DNA of 64,000 nucleotides from the NCBI GenBank assembly GCA_963702955.1, contig OY969774.1, positions 248,001-312,000 on the forward strand. Direction: 5' to 3'. Positions 61,633 through 64,000 of the stretch are shown here, piece by piece (position 1 is the first letter of the stretch; each line of letters opens with the position of its first letter). The stretch is from VRUE01 sp963702955 (GTDB taxonomy: Bacteria > Actinomycetota > Thermoleophilia > Solirubrobacterales > 70-9). The position numbers and the translations under genes were made by a program. The notes beneath the pieces were generated by a model. That model worked only from the letters and a program-made list of their open reading frames with translations. It made no database searches and was not told where the DNA came from.

Positions 61633-63149
61633 CCGGCCGCCGCGACCGCCCGCGCTGCCCGCTCGTCGAATTTGCCGTACGGATAGGCGAACGCCTCGAC
61701 GCGGACGCCGAGGGCCCGCTCGAGGTCCTCGCGGGAGCCCGCCACCTCGGTGTCGAGCCTGTCGTCGGACGTTTCCGGCAGCGCGAGATGGTTGCGGGTA
61801 TGGGCTCCGAAGCGGACGCCTCCCTGGTTCAGAAGTCGCCCGATCTGGTCGAGCGAGAGCAGTGGGCGCCCCGCCACGACGCCGCGGTCTCCCCAGTTGT
61901 TGGTCGCGCCGAGTTTCCCGCTGACCAGGAAGATCGTCACCGGGAATCGGTGGCGGCGGAGAATCGGAGCGGCGATCTCGAGGTTGTCCACGTAGCCGTC
62001 GTCGATCGTGATCGCGGCGCTGCGCTTCGGCAGCGGCCGGCCGCTGCGCAGGCAGTCCAGCAGGTCTTCGAAGTAGATCACCCGGAAGCGCAGCAGCGCC
62101 AGCAGTCGCATCTGCCGCGAGAAGTCTCGCCGGCGTACCACCAGGCGCTCGCGTCCGCCCCCCCGCTCGAAGGCGTGATACATGAGCACGGGAACCCCGC
62201 GGGTGGTTTGGAGCCACTCCCTCCGATCCACATGCATCCGGACGCCGAGCCAGAACGCGTAGCGGCTGACGAACCCGTGCCAGAGTTGCCGTCCGCCGAT
62301 GCCGGGGATGAGGCGACCGACGGCCGCGAGGCCCGCCGGCGGTATCCGGCAGGCGATGAACAGCCGCCTCAACGTCACGTCTCGCGCCGTCGGCTCCGCG
62401 AACCAGCCGAGAAGCCTCGAGCCCATCTGGGGATTGCGGCGTGCGAACTCCACGCAATGGGCTCCGAATCTGCGCGTGTCGGCGAGGATCCGGCCGCGCA
62501 GCTTCTGGTCGTCGTGCAGCCCGGAGGCGCCCGGCAGGTACTTCGGCGTGCAGTCGGCGACTGCGCACAGCCGGTAGCCGATCTCGATGTCCTCAACCGC
62601 TTCCAGATCGGTCTCGAAGCCGCCGATCTCGACAAGCGCGGCGCGTGGAGCCGAGACGTTCCCCCCGTAGCAGTCGGTCCAATCGACCCGTTTGGCCGCG
62701 AGCCTCGCGTATCGTTCGTTCCAGGCTGTCGCGTACGCGTGCGCGTACCAATCGCGTGCCTCCGGGGGTTGCTGCGTCAGAGCGCCGATCCCCAGCGTCC
62801 TCGGGTCGCTTCGGTGCGCCGCCATGTGTTCGGAGACCAGCTCCGGCGAGGCGATGATGTCGTCGTCGAGGAATACGCACACCGATCCGGCGGCGATCTC
62901 GATCGCGGCGTTGAGCGCGGCGGGCTTGCCGGCCTTTCCGAGTCGCAGCAGTCGCAGCCCGAACGGCGGCTCGAACGCCTCGACCATCTCCGGGGCGCCG
63001 TCGTCGGAGCCGTCGTCGGCGACGATCACCTCGAACGTCGAGGGGTCCTGGGTCTGCTCGACAAGCGATTCGAGGCAGCGCCGCAGCAGCTCGCGCCGGT
63101 TGTGGGTGGCGACGAGGACGCTCAGCTCGACCTGCTCCGTCGGGCTCAC
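61497..63149 (-). CDS. GT2 glycosyltransferase fused to NodB polysaccharide deacetylase
   Basis: 550 residues from the GTG overlapping the upstream stop (GTGA). Residues 1-310 are GT2: ELSVLVATHNRRELLRRCLESL, VIVADDGSDDG, the metal motif VFLDDDIIAS and the acceptor region DCYGGNVSAPRAALVEIGGF. Residues about 320-550 are a NodB-type deacetylase: AITIDDGYVDN (motif 1), GAHTRNHLALP (motif 2, metal His) and EAFAYPYGKFDE (motif 3). It could polymerise and deacetylate the same polymer. No membrane helix is obvious. Confidence 0.9.
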   Translation of the reverse strand: MSPTEQVELSVLVATHNRRELLRRCLESLVEQTQDPSTFEVIVADDGSDDGAPEMVEAFEPPFGLRLLRLGKAGKPAALNAAIEIAAGSVCVFLDDDIIASPELVSEHMAAHRSDPRTLGIGALTQQPPEARDWYAHAYATAWNERYARLAAKRVDWTDCYGGNVSAPRAALVEIGGFETDLEAVEDIEIGYRLCAVADCTPKYLPGASGLHDDQKLRGRILADTRRFGAHCVEFARRNPQMGSRLLGWFAEPTARDVTLRRLFIACRIPPAGLAAVGRLIPGIGGRQLWHGFVSRYAFWLGVRMHVDRREWLQTTRGVPVLMYHAFERGGGRERLVVRRRDFSRQMRLLALLRFRVIYFEDLLDCLRSGRPLPKRSAAITIDDGYVDNLEIAAPILRRHRFPVTIFLVSGKLGATNNWGDRGVVAGRPLLSLDQIGRLLNQGGVRFGAHTRNHLALPETSDDRLDTEVAGSREDLERALGVRVEAFAYPYGKFDERAARAVAAAGYRGACTVESRLVRRGEDPLLVPRVEVRGTDSLIRFLGKLWFGGA

Positions 63150-64000
63150 CGTCCTCTCATCGGCTCGGCCTCTCCGGTCGGGTCTCGGCGTCCTGTCGCG
63201 GCGCCGTCCTTCGCCCCGGTCAGCGACCTCCACTCCGGCCGGTCAACCTCCTGGCGGACCCGACGCCAGAATGCGTACCTGCGCACAATCGAGTACCACA
63301 GCAGTTCTCGCTCGCTTCCCGGGACGAGCCGGCCCAGGGGGGCGAGCAAGCGTGGAGGCACGTGGAGCGCGATCAGGAGTCGCCGCAACGTCAGCTCCTT
63401 CGGGCCTGCTCGGTCCCCCCAGCTCAGCAGCCGCGGCGCCCGCTCCGGATGGCGGTGGGCCAACTCCAGGTGCATGGCTCCCTGCCGCGCCGCGTCTTCG
63501 AGCATACGCGGGCTGCGCTTCCCGTCGTTGTGCACCCCCTTCGCGTCCGGCAGGTACCTGGGGGTGCAGTGCGCTTGCGAGAGTCGAAAGCCGAGGTCGA
63601 GGTCTTTTCCGGTCGGAACGTCGGTCGAGACGCCGCCGATCTCGACCAGGGTTGCCCTGGGGGCCGAGAGGTTCGCTCCGTAGCAGTCGGTCCAATTCGC
63701 CGCTCGATGATCGAACTCCTCGTAGTGGGCGTTCCAGGATCTTGCGTGCGCATGGGCGTACCAGTCGCGCGCGTCCGGGGGCTGCTGGGTGATCGTGCCG
63801 ACGCCGATCGTCGCCGGATCCTCCCGGTGGGCCGCGGCGTGCGCTGCCACCAGCGACGGCGAGGCGATCATGTCGTCGTCGAGAAGCAGGCAGCGCGCGC
63901 CCTGGACGAGCTCCAGCGCCGAGTTCTGCGCCGCCGCGTGACTGCGCTTCGGCAGGCGGAGCACCCGCAGCCGGTAAGGCGCCGCGAAGGACTCCGCCAT
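63146..64000 (-). CDS. GT2 glycosyltransferase, 5'-truncated by window edge
   Basis: 284 residues are visible; the first 60-70, including the nucleotide-binding start, lie beyond the window. CLLLDDDMIASPSLVAAH is the metal-binding motif and DCYGANLSAPRATLVEIGG the acceptor region. It is clearly a duplicate of the GT2 half of the next gene (shared VGTITQQPPDARDWYAHA, RDWYAHAYATAWN and similar blocks) and overlaps it by 4 nt. Confidence 0.9.
   Translation of the reverse strand: MAESFAAPYRLRVLRLPKRSHAAAQNSALELVQGARCLLLDDDMIASPSLVAAHAAAHREDPATIGVGTITQQPPDARDWYAHAHARSWNAHYEEFDHRAANWTDCYGANLSAPRATLVEIGGVSTDVPTGKDLDLGFRLSQAHCTPRYLPDAKGVHNDGKRSPRMLEDAARQGAMHLELAHRHPERAPRLLSWGDRAGPKELTLRRLLIALHVPPRLLAPLGRLVPGSERELLWYSIVRRYAFWRRVRQEVDRPEWRSLTGAKDGAATGRRDPTGEAEPMRGR

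Overview
The window is about 64 kb of high-GC chromosome with GTG/TTG starts, dense 1-4 nt gene overlaps, a GTP-type PEP carboxykinase, an actinobacterial SOS box (CGAAC-N4-GTTCG), a class-A RNase P RNA and an actinobacterial-style c-di-AMP riboswitch. This points to an actinomycete. The TolB-like propeller protein, the 'NTKL...' C-terminal domain and the InlB-like repeats suggest Thermoleophilia/Solirubrobacterales, but that placement is inference.

Layout. 1-2.7 kb: end of an MFS efflux pump and a DUF2252 protein. 2.7-13.1 kb: an ion block with a high-affinity K+ ATPase operon in the order kdpF-A-C-B, preceded by an unlisted small membrane ORF and followed by a KdpD N-terminal stub and a membrane-anchored USP protein, then Pit phosphate transporter/DUF47 and Kup. 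13.1-18.5 kb: a small membrane protein, a frameshifted alpha/beta-hydrolase remnant, and a 1279-aa cyclase-ATPase-TPR-SCP2 protein. 18.6-23.5 kb: tRNA-Leu(GAG), lexA with its SOS box, rnpB, a ydaO/c-di-AMP riboswitch in front of an RlpA-like wall protein, a secreted protein, an AhpD-like protein lacking its CxxC, and glnA. 23.5-33.8 kb: two MMPL exporters, a YyaL-like protein, a GGDEF-EAL protein, an acyl-CoA synthetase, and an HxlR-SCP2 regulator divergent from the second MMPL across a perfect palindrome. 33.8-39.6 kb: a giant secreted PIG-L/PKD protein carrying a near-identical 489-bp tandem repeat array. 39.7-42.1 kb: sucC-sucD-ferredoxin-like operon. 42.2-49.7 kb: TolB-like protein, polytopic glycosyltransferase-like protein, nucleotide-sugar dehydrogenase, DUF4333 lipoprotein, PEP carboxykinase. 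49.7-64 kb: an exopolysaccharide island with FkbM methyltransferase, four tandem secreted GH26-like paralogues, two GT4 glycosyltransferases, Wzm/Wzt exporter, a secreted GH5, a GT2-polysaccharide deacetylase fusion, and a second GT2 running off the end.

How it may fit together. The island holds precursor oxidation (UDP-sugar dehydrogenase), polymer assembly (GT2/GT4), ABC export (Wzm/Wzt), deacetylation, and an unusually large set of secreted hydrolases, consistent with making and trimming a surface polysaccharide. The first third is devoted to K+ and phosphate homeostasis. The c-di-AMP riboswitch in front of the wall protein is the only direct nucleotide-signal sensor seen in the DNA; c-di-AMP is elsewhere a K+ regulator, so a functional link to kdp/kup is plausible but not shown here.
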